Virus record (IMG/VR): IMGVR_UViG_3300037153_000426
Location: 1-40,222 of that record
From: a virus
DNA length: 40,222 bases
Reading direction: 5' to 3' (one strand)
Position numbers and translations under genes: made by a program. Of this stretch, positions 28,771-38,100 are shown piece by piece. A model generated the notes under the pieces. The model did no database searches and was not told the origin of the DNA. It saw only the letters and a program-made list of their open reading frames with translations. The first letter of the stretch is position 1. Every line of letters starts with the position of its first letter.

Positions 28771-29543
28771 GCTCAACCTGAGTCGCGCATTTCTTGGCGA
28801 ATACTGAAATGTGCTCACGTCTATTGATCCTTCATTCGGCCACTGGCTGGCCGGCTTCACAGACGGCGAGGGCGCATTCGTCCTGGCGCGCGTCACATCG
28901 ACTCACGGAAACCCACATGGCAAAACATGGGCTACGGCGCGATACGAGATCACGCTTCGCGCTGATGACGCGGCCACGCTGGACCTCATCCGCGACACAC
29001 TCGGCATCGGGACGGTTCGGGCGACCTCCGCCGCGAGCGCAAGCCGACCGAATCAAAAGCCCGCACTGCGCTACGCCGTCTGGCGATTGGGGGAGTGCCT
29101 TGTGCTTGTGGACTTCTTCGAACGGTTCCCGTTGCGCGCGAAGAAGCGGCATCAGTTCGACATTTGGGCTCGTGGTGTACGCGAACTGGCGAAGGGTTCG
29201 TTTCGCGACGAAGCTGTCATCCTCGCCTGCCGTGCAGAACTGGCCGCAGTTCGAGTCTACGACGAGGCCGTGCTGCAAGGCTGGGCACCGACAGCCCTTC
29301 GCCCACTGGTGCGCGAGACAGATCGTGGCGAAGCGCCCAACTGTCTGTGCGGCTGCGGGCAGGCGGTCCTGCCTCACGGCGGGCGCGGCATTCCGCATCC
29401 CGACAATCTGTTGTTTGCTCGGTTTCTTCGTGGCCATCATGCGCGAACAGAGGCTTCTAGGGCTCGCGTCAGGCTCAGGTTTCGCGGTTACTGATTCCCA
29501 AGAATTACCCTATCCCTTTGGCCCATACGCCAAACGATGGACG
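28771..29543. mobile_element. Homing-endonuclease insertion carrying a replacement capsid tail
   Basis: The block between the two copies of the capsid C-terminal coding sequence contains a plus-strand LAGLIDADG gene and, at its capsid-side end, re-coded codons for the last 9-13 capsid residues plus a TAA stop. Codon use changes from GC-ending to AT-ending near 29543. The insertion thus keeps the capsid reading frame complete without splicing. Exact borders are uncertain by about 15 bases. Confidence 0.7.
28811..29494 (+). CDS. LAGLIDADG homing endonuclease
   Basis: 227 aa from GTG 28811. The motif HWLAGFTDGEGAFVLAR at residues 11-27 is a LAGLIDADG helix with the catalytic Asp/Glu. RYEITLRADDAATLDLIRDTLGIG and LVDFFERFPLRAKKRHQFDIW follow, as in the LAGLIDADG_1-type fold with one motif, so it probably works as a dimer. 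The C terminus has CLCGCGQAV ... RFLRGHHAR, an added Cys/His module. It is convergent with the capsid gene, 10 bases apart. It would cut capsid genes lacking the insertion. Confidence 0.9.
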   Translation: MLTSIDPSFGHWLAGFTDGEGAFVLARVTSTHGNPHGKTWATARYEITLRADDAATLDLIRDTLGIGTVRATSAASASRPNQKPALRYAVWRLGECLVLVDFFERFPLRAKKRHQFDIWARGVRELAKGSFRDEAVILACRAELAAVRVYDEAVLQGWAPTALRPLVRETDRGEAPNCLCGCGQAVLPHGGRGIPHPDNLLFARFLRGHHARTEASRARVRLRFRGY

Positions 29544-30356
29544 CATCATCTGATGCCCGAAGATGACCTCCGACGCCAGCTTCCAGGTGAAAAAGTCGAT
29601 GTCGTAGAAGAGGTGCATCTTGGGACTGCGCTGCACGATCAGCGCAATCGCCTCACGCTGGAAGATGAAGTTATTGGCCTGGCCACCGGCGGGCTTGACC
29701 AGGTTGGTGGTCACGCTGATGTTGAGGCCGTACATGTCGCCGATCGAGCCGCTGACCGCGGGCTTGGGGTTGCCGATGTACAGCGCGTTCGACCAGCGGT
29801 CGAGGGTGATCTTGTTGGCCTTCTCGGCCGGCGACATGATCAGGAAGCGGTCGTTTTCGGGCGCGTCGGCGTCGTCCAGGTACTGGTTGCCGCGCACCAC
29901 GTCGATGTCCGCCAGCGCGGTACCCAGGGTGCCGACGGTCTGGGTGAAGCCGGCCACGTCGGCCGCCAGCTTGGAGTCGATGTCCTTGGCGATGGCGTAG
30001 CCCATCTTCATCTGGTACTCGTTCTGGACGTCGACGATCGACTGCACCTTGACGATGTCCTCGATGCCGACCGCGGCGTAGTCCCAGATGTTGAGGGTGA
30101 TCGTCGTCGCCGTCTCAGCCACCGTCTCGTAGGTAATCGCCGTGTTCTCGGCTTTGGCGCGCGCTGCGACGTTGCCGATCGAGGCGACCTTGACGCTCTT
30201 GCCCACGCTGGCGTCGTCCTCGAACTCGCGGTTCACCTCTTTGGCGAACACCAGGTTCGCCTCGGTGGCGCGCAGCACCTGCTTGGACCAGATGTCCGGC
30301 GAGAACACGCCATCGGCAATCGTCTTGTCGACGAACTCGGTTGCTCCTACTGGCAC
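29505..30356 (-). CDS. Major capsid protein
   Basis: 283 aa from GTG 30356, with AAGGA seven bases upstream. KSVKVASIGNVAARA, ATTITLNIWDYAAVGIEDIV, DRFLIMSPAEKANKIT and FIFQREAIALIVQRSPKMHL are typical of P22/N4-gp56-type HK97-fold coat proteins, and the scaffold-like gene lies immediately upstream. The last ~10 codons are AT-ending (GTA, AAA, ATA, TAA), unlike the rest, because this tail came with the inserted endonuclease block. The protein sequence at the end matches the relict copy except for one extra Gly. Confidence 0.92.
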   Translation of the reverse strand: MPVGATEFVDKTIADGVFSPDIWSKQVLRATEANLVFAKEVNREFEDDASVGKSVKVASIGNVAARAKAENTAITYETVAETATTITLNIWDYAAVGIEDIVKVQSIVDVQNEYQMKMGYAIAKDIDSKLAADVAGFTQTVGTLGTALADIDVVRGNQYLDDADAPENDRFLIMSPAEKANKITLDRWSNALYIGNPKPAVSGSIGDMYGLNISVTTNLVKPAGGQANNFIFQREAIALIVQRSPKMHLFYDIDFFTWKLASEVIFGHQMMRPSFGVWAKGIG

Positions 30357-30375
30357 CCCGTATTCCTTTCAGCGG

Positions 30376-30391
30376 CCCCCATTGCGGGGGG
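30376..30391 (-). promoter_or_regulatory. Short GC hairpin between scaffold and capsid genes
   Basis: CCCCC (30376-30380) and GGGGG (30386-30390) are separated by ATTGC, forming a small RNA hairpin in the 38-bp gap before the capsid Shine-Dalgarno. There is no T-run, so a transcription-tuning or RNA-processing role is more likely than full termination. Confidence 0.4.
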
Positions 30392-30394
30392 AGA

Positions 30395-31300
30395 TCACCG
30401 CCTGCGCACGTCGATGCCGCGCTCCAGGCGCACGCGAACGCCGGGTCTTGGCCGGCCCTTTTCGTCGAAGAAGCGGTCGTACTCCTCGAGCGACATGGCG
30501 GAAACCTGGGCATCCGTGATCTCGCGGGTGCTCTGGGCAGGTCCTCCGTCCAGCTCGGGTGACATCTCACTCCCGACGGTTTGTGAGAGCTCTGCTTTGG
30601 ACAGCGCCCCCGCGCGCTTTCTGACTTCCTCGCTCACGCCGTGGCGAATCGCGGCGTCCTGGACGGCGGTCAGATACGCGCCAAACGAATCGTATTGCTT
30701 TCCCTGCACCTCGCGCTGCACGTCTTCCGGCAAGCTGGCCTGGAACGCGCGCACGGCGTGGATGTACGGGTCGGACTGCTGGCGCGCCTGGGCCTCGGCG
30801 GCCTCACGCTGCTGCTGCAGCTGGGCGGCGGTCAGCTGGCCCAGGGTATACAGGTCGCCCTGATCGTAGGCGCGCAGCCGCGCCTGCTCGTCGGCCTGGC
30901 GCTGCTGGTCCTCGAGGATGCGGCGGGCACGCTGATTGCTCAGGTCGCCCAGCAGACCGGCGAGCACCTCGTCGCGCGTCAGCTCCTCGCGCGGCAGGTT
31001 GCGCGTCAGCAGTGCCAGCTTCTCCTTGGGATCGGTGGCTGCGTCAACGGCGACCAGCCATTCGGGCGCGGTCGGCGTCGAGGTGTCTTCGCGCACCTCG
31101 GCGCCATCAGGTGGTGCGCTGAGCGGCTCTTCCGACTGGGAGTCTCCGGGAGGGGAGACGTCAGGTTGAGCCAGCGCGCCACGCCCGCGCCGCCGTCGAG
31201 GTGAGGTGCGCTCGGCGGTGGCGCCCGCGGCGAGGTTCATCTGCTCGGTGTATTCGTCGAGCAGATCCGGGTGAATGGATCGCGTGATGTCGATGCTCAC
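30395..31300 (-). CDS. Scaffold protein
   Basis: 301 aa, highly charged and helical. Glu/Gln/Arg-rich central segments (RRILEDQQRQADEQARLRAY, AQLQQQREAAEAQARQQ) suggest a long coiled coil, and the C terminus is basic (VRVRLERGIDVRRR), the usual capsid-binding end of a scaffold. It lies directly before the major capsid gene. ATG 31300 overlaps the previous stop (ATGA). Confidence 0.85.
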   Translation of the reverse strand: MSIDITRSIHPDLLDEYTEQMNLAAGATAERTSPRRRRGRGALAQPDVSPPGDSQSEEPLSAPPDGAEVREDTSTPTAPEWLVAVDAATDPKEKLALLTRNLPREELTRDEVLAGLLGDLSNQRARRILEDQQRQADEQARLRAYDQGDLYTLGQLTAAQLQQQREAAEAQARQQSDPYIHAVRAFQASLPEDVQREVQGKQYDSFGAYLTAVQDAAIRHGVSEEVRKRAGALSKAELSQTVGSEMSPELDGGPAQSTREITDAQVSAMSLEEYDRFFDEKGRPRPGVRVRLERGIDVRRR

Positions 31301-31452
31301 TTCTTCGACTTGACCTTCTTGGGTAGTCCTTTCGGTGACTGCCCACTGGTGAACTCGGCCGCTTTGGCCTTGCTCAGGCCTGGCGCCTTGATCGAGCCGG
31401 ACTCAACGCCTTTCATGAAGCGGAACTGCGCCTTGCTCTTCGCGGGGCTCAT
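31297..31452 (-). CDS. Small Lys-rich protein
   Basis: 51 aa from ATG 31452, with ATGA overlaps on both sides. The sequence MSPAKSKAQFRFMKGVESG ... GLSKAKAAEFTSGQSPKGLPKK resembles a short phage protein often found near head genes (KSKAQFRFMK ... SGLSKAKAAEF). Very basic; a DNA-associated or head-assembly role is possible but unproven. Confidence 0.8.
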   Translation of the reverse strand: MSPAKSKAQFRFMKGVESGSIKAPGLSKAKAAEFTSGQSPKGLPKKVKSKK

Positions 31453-32936
31453 CCGGCGATCTTCCCGAACGTGGTCGGCGCAGTGAATGCCGGCAGGGTG
31501 TTCTTGATCTGGGTCATCGAGTCCTGGGGATCGAGGCCGTACTTCTCCTGCATGCCCTGCAGCACCATCTGCTGGGTACTCGGCGCGGCGCGCATGAACT
31601 CCACCGAGTTGACCTTGTTCGGCGTCGGGATCGCGTTCAGCACACTCTGCATGCTGGTCTGATTGGCGCCGTTGGTGCCCGCGCGGATGTCGTCGATCAT
31701 CTGCTGCATGTAGCCCATGCCGCCCTGGGTGTTGCCGCCCTGGGTGCCGACACCGGCCACCGTGTTGGGCGCCGAGAAGCCGGGCACACCGGTGGCACCG
31801 GTCAGCAGCGGCCCCAGCTGGCCGATGACCTGCTGCTGGCGGAAAGGGTTGGCCTGCAGGCTCGCCGCGGTCTGGATCGCGCCCATCTGCTGGGCATACG
31901 CCTGCTGCTGCGCCGCCTGCGTCCAGGTGCCCGGCGCCGGCGCGTTCACGCCGGCCTGCGCCGTCTGTCCGGGCGTCAGCGGCGTGTAGTACTGCCCGAA
32001 CTGATTGGCCAGGTCGGCGGCCTGAGTGAAGTACTGATTCTGCGCCGCGAGCGTCTCCTGGGGCGTACCCGGCGTCCCGATGCCTGGTGCCTGCCCCTGG
32101 CCACCGGCGGCGGTGTACGCCTGCTGGATCGCGGCGTTGGAATCGGCCACCCACTTGTTCATGGCCGCGTTCCAGTCCGAGCCGTTGGACATGAAGTAGG
32201 CCATCTGCGTGTCCTGGGGCAGGTCCTGGAACTTGCCGCCCTGCATGTTGGTACCCGGTGGCACCACCTGGCCGGGCGCGGTGAACATGCCCGTCGCGCC
32301 CGCCACCGCCAGCGCGTTGTTCTGCGCCGCGGTGTTCAGGTTGGAGTACGCCGTCAGGCCCTGGATGGTCTGCTGCGGGGCGTTCTGCGGCGGCGCCTTC
32401 TCGAGCATGATCGCCTGTGTCGCAGGGATCGTGTTCATCGTCGACAGGTCGCCGTTCCAGCCCATGGCCTTGGCCTGGGGGATGTTCACGCGTTGCAGCT
32501 GGCCGCTGGGCAGCACGTAGCTGATCTGCACGTCGCCGTACTGCTGGGTGTCGTACGTGGACGGGTCCAGGCGCACGAACGTGCCCGGCGTCCACGAGCT
32601 CTGAACCGGCGCGGCGTACCAGCCCGTCAGCCCCGCGGCGTTCTGGGCGATCGAGTTGTTCTGCGCGACCTGGGACATGATCTGGCCCGCGTCGCTGCCG
32701 GTGTAGCCCGGGATGTAGCCGATCGAGCCGAACTGCGAGCCCGCGGCGAGCGTGGCCGCGCCGATCGGTGCCGGCTGGCCAGGCCCCCAGTTCTGGCCGT
32801 ACAGCTGCGCCACGTCGTTGGCGTAGCCGAGGTTGAACTCGCGGATCGCCTCCTGGATCGACTGCGTATTGCCCGAGGCGATCGCGCCGAACAGCTTCTG
32901 GAGGCCGGAGCTCAGCTGAGCACTGGAATCTGGCAT
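31449..32936 (-). CDS. Gln/Ala/Gly-rich virion protein
   Basis: 495 aa, low-complexity with many Gln, Ala, Asn and Gly. The N-terminal 50 residues are a folded-looking helix (LQKLFGAIASGNTQSIQEAI, REFNLGYANDVAQLYG). Later segments such as QYYTPLTPGQTAQAGV are repetitive. It lies between the 731-residue protein and the scaffold. An ejected or internal head protein is plausible; no catalytic motif is seen. Confidence 0.75.
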   Translation of the reverse strand: MPDSSAQLSSGLQKLFGAIASGNTQSIQEAIREFNLGYANDVAQLYGQNWGPGQPAPIGAATLAAGSQFGSIGYIPGYTGSDAGQIMSQVAQNNSIAQNAAGLTGWYAAPVQSSWTPGTFVRLDPSTYDTQQYGDVQISYVLPSGQLQRVNIPQAKAMGWNGDLSTMNTIPATQAIMLEKAPPQNAPQQTIQGLTAYSNLNTAAQNNALAVAGATGMFTAPGQVVPPGTNMQGGKFQDLPQDTQMAYFMSNGSDWNAAMNKWVADSNAAIQQAYTAAGGQGQAPGIGTPGTPQETLAAQNQYFTQAADLANQFGQYYTPLTPGQTAQAGVNAPAPGTWTQAAQQQAYAQQMGAIQTAASLQANPFRQQQVIGQLGPLLTGATGVPGFSAPNTVAGVGTQGGNTQGGMGYMQQMIDDIRAGTNGANQTSMQSVLNAIPTPNKVNSVEFMRAAPSTQQMVLQGMQEKYGLDPQDSMTQIKNTLPAFTAPTTFGKIAG

Positions 32937-32937
32937 A

Positions 32938-35133
32938 TCACACCGTCACAGGTGCCGCGAACGGCTGCGCGCCGGGATACCACGGCGACGTCGGGATAGG
33001 GAGTGGTTGGACGGGCCCGACCACCGGACCGGTGGCCGGTTGGCCGACGGCACTGCGGATGCCCTGCTGGTAGGCCGGGTTGTACAGACCAGGCGCGATC
33101 GGCCCGGTCACGCCGGTGGCCACCGGTGTCTGCCCCGCGGCCATCGCGCGGCCCTGCGGGTTGTCCATCAACCCTCGGGCGTTCAGCGAGGCAGTGCTGG
33201 GACCGGTAGCGCCCGCAGCCGCTGCGGCCGCGGCCTGCTGGTTGGCGAGCGCCTGCTGCTGGGTGACGTTGGTCATCGGCTGGCCGTCCTGCGGCTGGGT
33301 GCCACCGCCTGCCGTGGTGGGCGCGGTGAACGCCTTGTTGTCGGGCTGCCAGTCGTCGCCAGTCCTGGCCTTGTACAGGTCCATGTAGCCGCGCAGCGCG
33401 GCGTACGCCTGCTGCGCCAGCGTCGGGTTGCCGCCGAACGTGCCTGGCGCGGCCTGATTGATCATCGCCGCGGCCGAGTCGTACACCGGCTGGCCACCGC
33501 CCAGGCCGGTCACCCACTCCTGCAGGCCACCGACCAGGTCCTGGGCCATGCCCGCGGGCACGCTGGTCATCTTCGAGTTGGCCGCGGCCGAGATGATGTT
33601 GTTGAGGCCGCCCATCGCCGCGGTCACGCGGTTCTGCAGCAGCCCGGCGCCCGTCTGCGCGCCCTGCTGCAGCGCGTTCAGCGAGGTCGACGCCGCGTCG
33701 GCACCCAGCTTCTGCTGGTTGGTCTGCGCCGTCAGCATCTGCGCGCGCGCGGTCATCGAGTTGGTCAGGTCGGTGATCAGGTCCTGAGCGGCCTTCTCCG
33801 ACATCGTGCCGTCGGCGACCTTGCCGCCCAGCTGCTGGATCAGCTGCTTCTGCGCCTCGCTGATCGACAGCTTGTTCTCGTTCGGGGTGAAGACCGGCTT
33901 GCCGTCGTTACCGATGGTGACGACGAACGGCGCCTCGGTGCTGGGCGTGACCGCGGTACCCGCATTGGCGTTCTTGGGCGCCGTCCAGCCGGGCTTGTCG
34001 GCGCGCGCGATCTCCTTGCCCTGGTCGTCGTACCACACCAGGATCGGCGAGTTGGGGTCGTCGTAGACCTTGGTGGCGTGCCCCTCGGACGCCTTGCGCG
34101 TCAGGCCCTCGATGTCCTGTTTCTTGCCGTCGACGATGCGGCTGCCCTGCTGCTGGTCGGTGCCCGGGATGTCGGTCCAGATGACGTCGCTCGGCGCGGT
34201 GGTCTGCGGCGCGGCGGTACCGGGGATCCTGGTGTACGCGTCCGGGCCCGTCTTGGAGGGGTCGTAGTCGAACACGCCCACGCCCGGCACGTTGATCTGG
34301 GTGTGGTCCTTGGTCAGTGTGATCGGCTTGCCGTCGGGACCCGTCACCGCGGTGGCCGTACCGTCGGGCTTGACGATCATCGGCTGGTTGTTGATCGTCG
34401 TCAGCGTGCCGTTAGGGTCCTTGGGGATCTCGATCGTGGTGCCGGTGGCTGGATCGCGCAGCTGCACCGCCTTGGTGGTGGTGTCGTCCGGCGCGATGAC
34501 GTGACCCTGCGAGTCGAGGCGGTCGAGCTTGGCCGTCGCCGTCGGCGTCTTGGGCTGTTGCGGCACGTCGGCCACCGGCTTGGACTGCGTCCAGCTGAGG
34601 TCGCGCAGGTCGCCGGTGTAGATGTTCTTGGCGTCGTCACCCTGGTCGTTGATGCCCGTCTGCCGTGCGACCTTGCCGTCCTTGGACGCGTCAGCCTTCA
34701 GGAACAGCGCGCGCTCGACGCCCTGGGGGTCCTTGACGACGACGTAGTAGTTGCCCGTCCCGCGGTTGACCGTCGACGCTGGCAGACCTGGCGTCGGATT
34801 GGGCAGGCTGGCAACGACCGTCTCTTCGATCGGCTGCCCGGTGGGGTCCTTCAGTGTCCAGCCTGGGCCCAGACTGGACACCACCTGCTGGATGCTCTGG
34901 CCGGTCTGTCCTGGCGTTCGCGGGGTGCTGCCGACGCCCGGTGCGGGCGGGCCGGCGGGCGTGTCGTACGGCCCCTGTGGCGCGCTGGTCGGGCCACCGC
35001 TGGCCACCGGGTCGCTCTGGGCGATGAACGGCGTACCGGGGCCACCGGGCTGGCTCGCGGGCTGGCCAGTGGCCGCGTCGATCCAGATCCACCCGCCAGG
35101 ATTGTTCGGGTCGGGGCCAACCTTGAGCGGCAT
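32938..35133 (-). CDS. Pro/Gly/Thr-rich virion protein
   Basis: 731 aa from ATG 35133, with AAGGAG five bases upstream, ten bases after the giant gene stops. The first 150 residues are Pro/Gly-rich; residues 150-400 contain repeated beta-type units (VQLRDPATGTTIEIPKDPNG, MIVKPDGTATAVTGPDGKPI). A helical region follows (SISEAQKQLIQQLGGKVADG, AAQDLITDLTNSMTARAQML), then an Ala/Gln-rich C terminus. Together with the giant protein and its downstream neighbour it may form a set of internal or ejection proteins; this is inferred from order and size. Confidence 0.75.
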   Translation of the reverse strand: MPLKVGPDPNNPGGWIWIDAATGQPASQPGGPGTPFIAQSDPVASGGPTSAPQGPYDTPAGPPAPGVGSTPRTPGQTGQSIQQVVSSLGPGWTLKDPTGQPIEETVVASLPNPTPGLPASTVNRGTGNYYVVVKDPQGVERALFLKADASKDGKVARQTGINDQGDDAKNIYTGDLRDLSWTQSKPVADVPQQPKTPTATAKLDRLDSQGHVIAPDDTTTKAVQLRDPATGTTIEIPKDPNGTLTTINNQPMIVKPDGTATAVTGPDGKPITLTKDHTQINVPGVGVFDYDPSKTGPDAYTRIPGTAAPQTTAPSDVIWTDIPGTDQQQGSRIVDGKKQDIEGLTRKASEGHATKVYDDPNSPILVWYDDQGKEIARADKPGWTAPKNANAGTAVTPSTEAPFVVTIGNDGKPVFTPNENKLSISEAQKQLIQQLGGKVADGTMSEKAAQDLITDLTNSMTARAQMLTAQTNQQKLGADAASTSLNALQQGAQTGAGLLQNRVTAAMGGLNNIISAAANSKMTSVPAGMAQDLVGGLQEWVTGLGGGQPVYDSAAAMINQAAPGTFGGNPTLAQQAYAALRGYMDLYKARTGDDWQPDNKAFTAPTTAGGGTQPQDGQPMTNVTQQQALANQQAAAAAAAGATGPSTASLNARGLMDNPQGRAMAAGQTPVATGVTGPIAPGLYNPAYQQGIRSAVGQPATGPVVGPVQPLPIPTSPWYPGAQPFAAPVTV

Positions 35134-35142
35134 CGCGTCTCC

Positions 35143-38100
35143 TTACTGCCCCGTTTGCTCGGACAGGGGCTGGCTCAGCGGTGTGTAGCCACCGGTGCCG
35201 TAACCATACGCCGGCGCCAGCGGGCCGGTGGCGATGAAGCGCGAGCGCAGCGCCGAGGTGTCTTTGGCGAGCTCCTGACGCAGCTTGCCGTCGGCGACCT
35301 GGGCGCTCGAGCTCACCACCGCGGCCACGGCGTTGCGCTGCGCGATCTTGCCCTTGTCGGTGCCGTCGTCCAGCTTCCTGTACGCACTTGAGCTCATCAG
35401 CTTGGTCGCCGCGTCCGTGAGCGCCTGGCCGCGGTACTGCTGCCAGCGGAACTGCTCCTGGGGCGTCAGCTTGACCTCGTTGGCCGAGCCGAACGACAGC
35501 GTGCCCGGCACGTTCGTCGGCTTGACGCCGACCTTGGCGAGCTCGTCCAGGATCGGGTCGCCCTGGACCACGCTCGAGCGCGGCATCAGGATGCCCAGCC
35601 CCTGCTGCGGGTTCGACAACTGCCGACCGGTGGCGCTCAGGCGCGGCTGCAACTGCTCGCGCTGACCGGGCAGGCGCGCCAGCAGCGCGTTCTGGATGTC
35701 CTCGAGCGGGTTCGCGCCCGCGCGCGGGTTGCGCTGGAACGGGTCCTGGCTCGCGGCGTAGTTGGCCAGCAGCGCGCCCTGGGGCACGATCGACTGCAGC
35801 ACGCTGGCGGCCTCCTGCTGCGGCACCTGGCCCTGCTGGAAGCCGGCGCCCATCAGGTTCAGGATGTCGCCCACGCCGCGCAGGAACGTCTCGTCGTTGA
35901 AGTAGCGCCCCTGGCGCGCGACATAGTCGCCGAGCTCGTCGAGCACGCCCGGCTGCTCCTCGCCTGTCGGCGTCTTCTTGAGCGGCAGCCCCTGGCCACC
36001 GGGGCCATTGCGCGCCTCGTACAGGTTCGCGCCGGCGATCAGCGGCCAGCCCAGCTGCCCGAGCAGGTGTGCGTCGAAGTAGCGGCCACCGAGTCTGACC
36101 GAACTCGGCTGCCAGCCGGTCTGTCGCAGCGCGGCCTGCTCGGCGGGGTCCTCGGGCCCCTCGCCAGTGACGTTGCCCTGCGCCGCCTGCTGGTAGCCCT
36201 CGTACATCAGCGCCAGGCCGATCAGGTGGTTGCGCACGCGCTCTGCCAGGGGCGTGACGGCCTCGTTCGCGCCGCGGCCGGCCCAGTTGCCGCCCGCGTA
36301 CGGGCCCGTGCCGGTGAGGCCCCTGGCCACGTCCCAGGCGGTGCCGAGCGGTCCCAGCGTCGGCGTCATCTCCACGCCCTTGGAGGCGATCTTGTAGCCG
36401 ATGTCGAAGATCGGCAGCGCGAAGCGGGCCAGCGGCGCGTCGTGAATCAGCTGGCTGATCGCCGTACCGGTGGTGCCCATGCGCCCCGAGAGCCCCGCGG
36501 TGCCGGCCGCGAAGTTGGCCGCGGACTGCATCGCCGCCGTGGGGCTGGCCACCAGGCGCGCCACCTCGGCCCGCCAGGCGGCGCCACCGCGCGCCAGCCC
36601 GGCGTCGGTGGCCTGCTGCGCCGCGGTGCGGTAGAGCTCCATGTAGTTGGCCATCTGGCGCGGGATGTCCTGCAGCACCGGGTGCAACTTGACCGCGCCG
36701 GTCAGCCCCGTCTCGAGCGCGCCCGGCGCGCTGAGGGTGCTGGTGGCACCCATGCTCCTGGCCAGCGGACCGGGCTGGTTCAGGGTGCTGGCGGCGTTCA
36801 GGCCCCAGGCGCGCAAGCCCTGCATCGCGCCGTACAGCTCGGCCGCGGTGGCCTCGGGATAGCGCACGTTGGCGGCCAGGTCGGAGGCCAGCTTGGTGCC
36901 GATCTGCACCGGCGTGTTCAGCGCGATATGCGCCAGGGTGGGCAGGCCACCGGCCAGCGAGCCGACGCGCGCGGCCTGAAGGACGCGGCCTAGCCGGTCG
37001 AGGTTGAGCGAGCCGTCTTCGTTGGCGAGGAAGTCGCCGAGTCGCGAGCCAGGCGCGTTGGCTTCTTCTGCGGCGCCAGCGCCTCCGGCGGTACGTCCGA
37101 GGACGTCGTCGACGGCGGGCTGTAGACGTTCAGCGGCTCGCTGGAACTCAGATGCGCGTTCGCTTCCGGACTGCCGAATGGCAGCAAGGTAGTCTTCGCC
37201 ATTGGGGTTCGAGTTCCAATCGTTGCTCAGGATTTCCCCGTCGTGCGCCTGGCGCGACAGGGTGACATCGTCGATAGATTGTAGCTTGTTGGACGCCGTC
37301 ACCACGGCGTTGTGAAAGGCCGTGTTGGGCGTGGTGCCGCGGTTGAGCACCCACGCGCCGTCCTGGCTGGGGATGACGTGCACGCCACTGTCGGCACCGA
37401 GCAGGTCGTTCAGGTGGCCCTGCATCTCGGCCACCGCCTCCGGCGACCAGCGCCCGTCGGGGCTGGTGGCCTTCATCGCGTTGGCGTCGGCGACCTTGCC
37501 CATCGGGAACAGGCGTGCCCAGCCGAGTTGGGGCGCCTTCGTCAGCAGCGCGCGCGCGGCGGTGTACGCGTTGATCAGTGTCCTGGCCTGGGGCTGCACC
37601 TTGCCGACGTTCTCGGGAAACTTGATCGTCTTGCCGTCGATCGTCCGCGACTGCTGCGCCTGCGGGATGCTCACCTCGCCGTTGCCACCGAGCAGCCCGA
37701 ACGCCCGCGCCAGCTCGTCCGTGCCGGTCGCGGGATCTTTGAGCGCCGCCTCCAATTGTTCGTCCAGGTTGCCGACGGGGTTGGTCAGCCGCTTGCGCAG
37801 CGCGTCGGCGTAGCTCCAGCCGGCGCGGCTGAGGTCGGTGCCGTACTTCTCGTCTTCCCAGCCGGCTTTCGCGGCTGACCAGATCGCCGCCTGGGCCTGG
37901 TCGGGTCGCCAGCCCAGTTGGTCGGCCACACGACGGATCTCGTCTGCGGCCCAGTCGTACTGCGCCTGGGTGCTCGGGCTCTTGCGCAGCGAGTTGAGCG
38001 CGCGCTGCATCCACACGTCGATGGTCACACCGGTCTGCTTGACGCCGTCGACCGACTCCTTGCCCAGCGCGGTGAACACGTCGGGGTCGATGTGCATCAT

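Noticed and set aside
28771-29545. Group I intron or intein in the capsid gene
   Set aside because: The upstream capsid frame already ends with the complete C terminus and its own stop, the endonuclease is on the opposite strand, and no intein splice residues are seen. A self-splicing intron cannot be fully excluded without structure prediction.
33007-35391. 794-codon plus-strand ORF
   Set aside because: Shadow of the 731-residue virion protein and the end of the giant gene; no recognisable domain.
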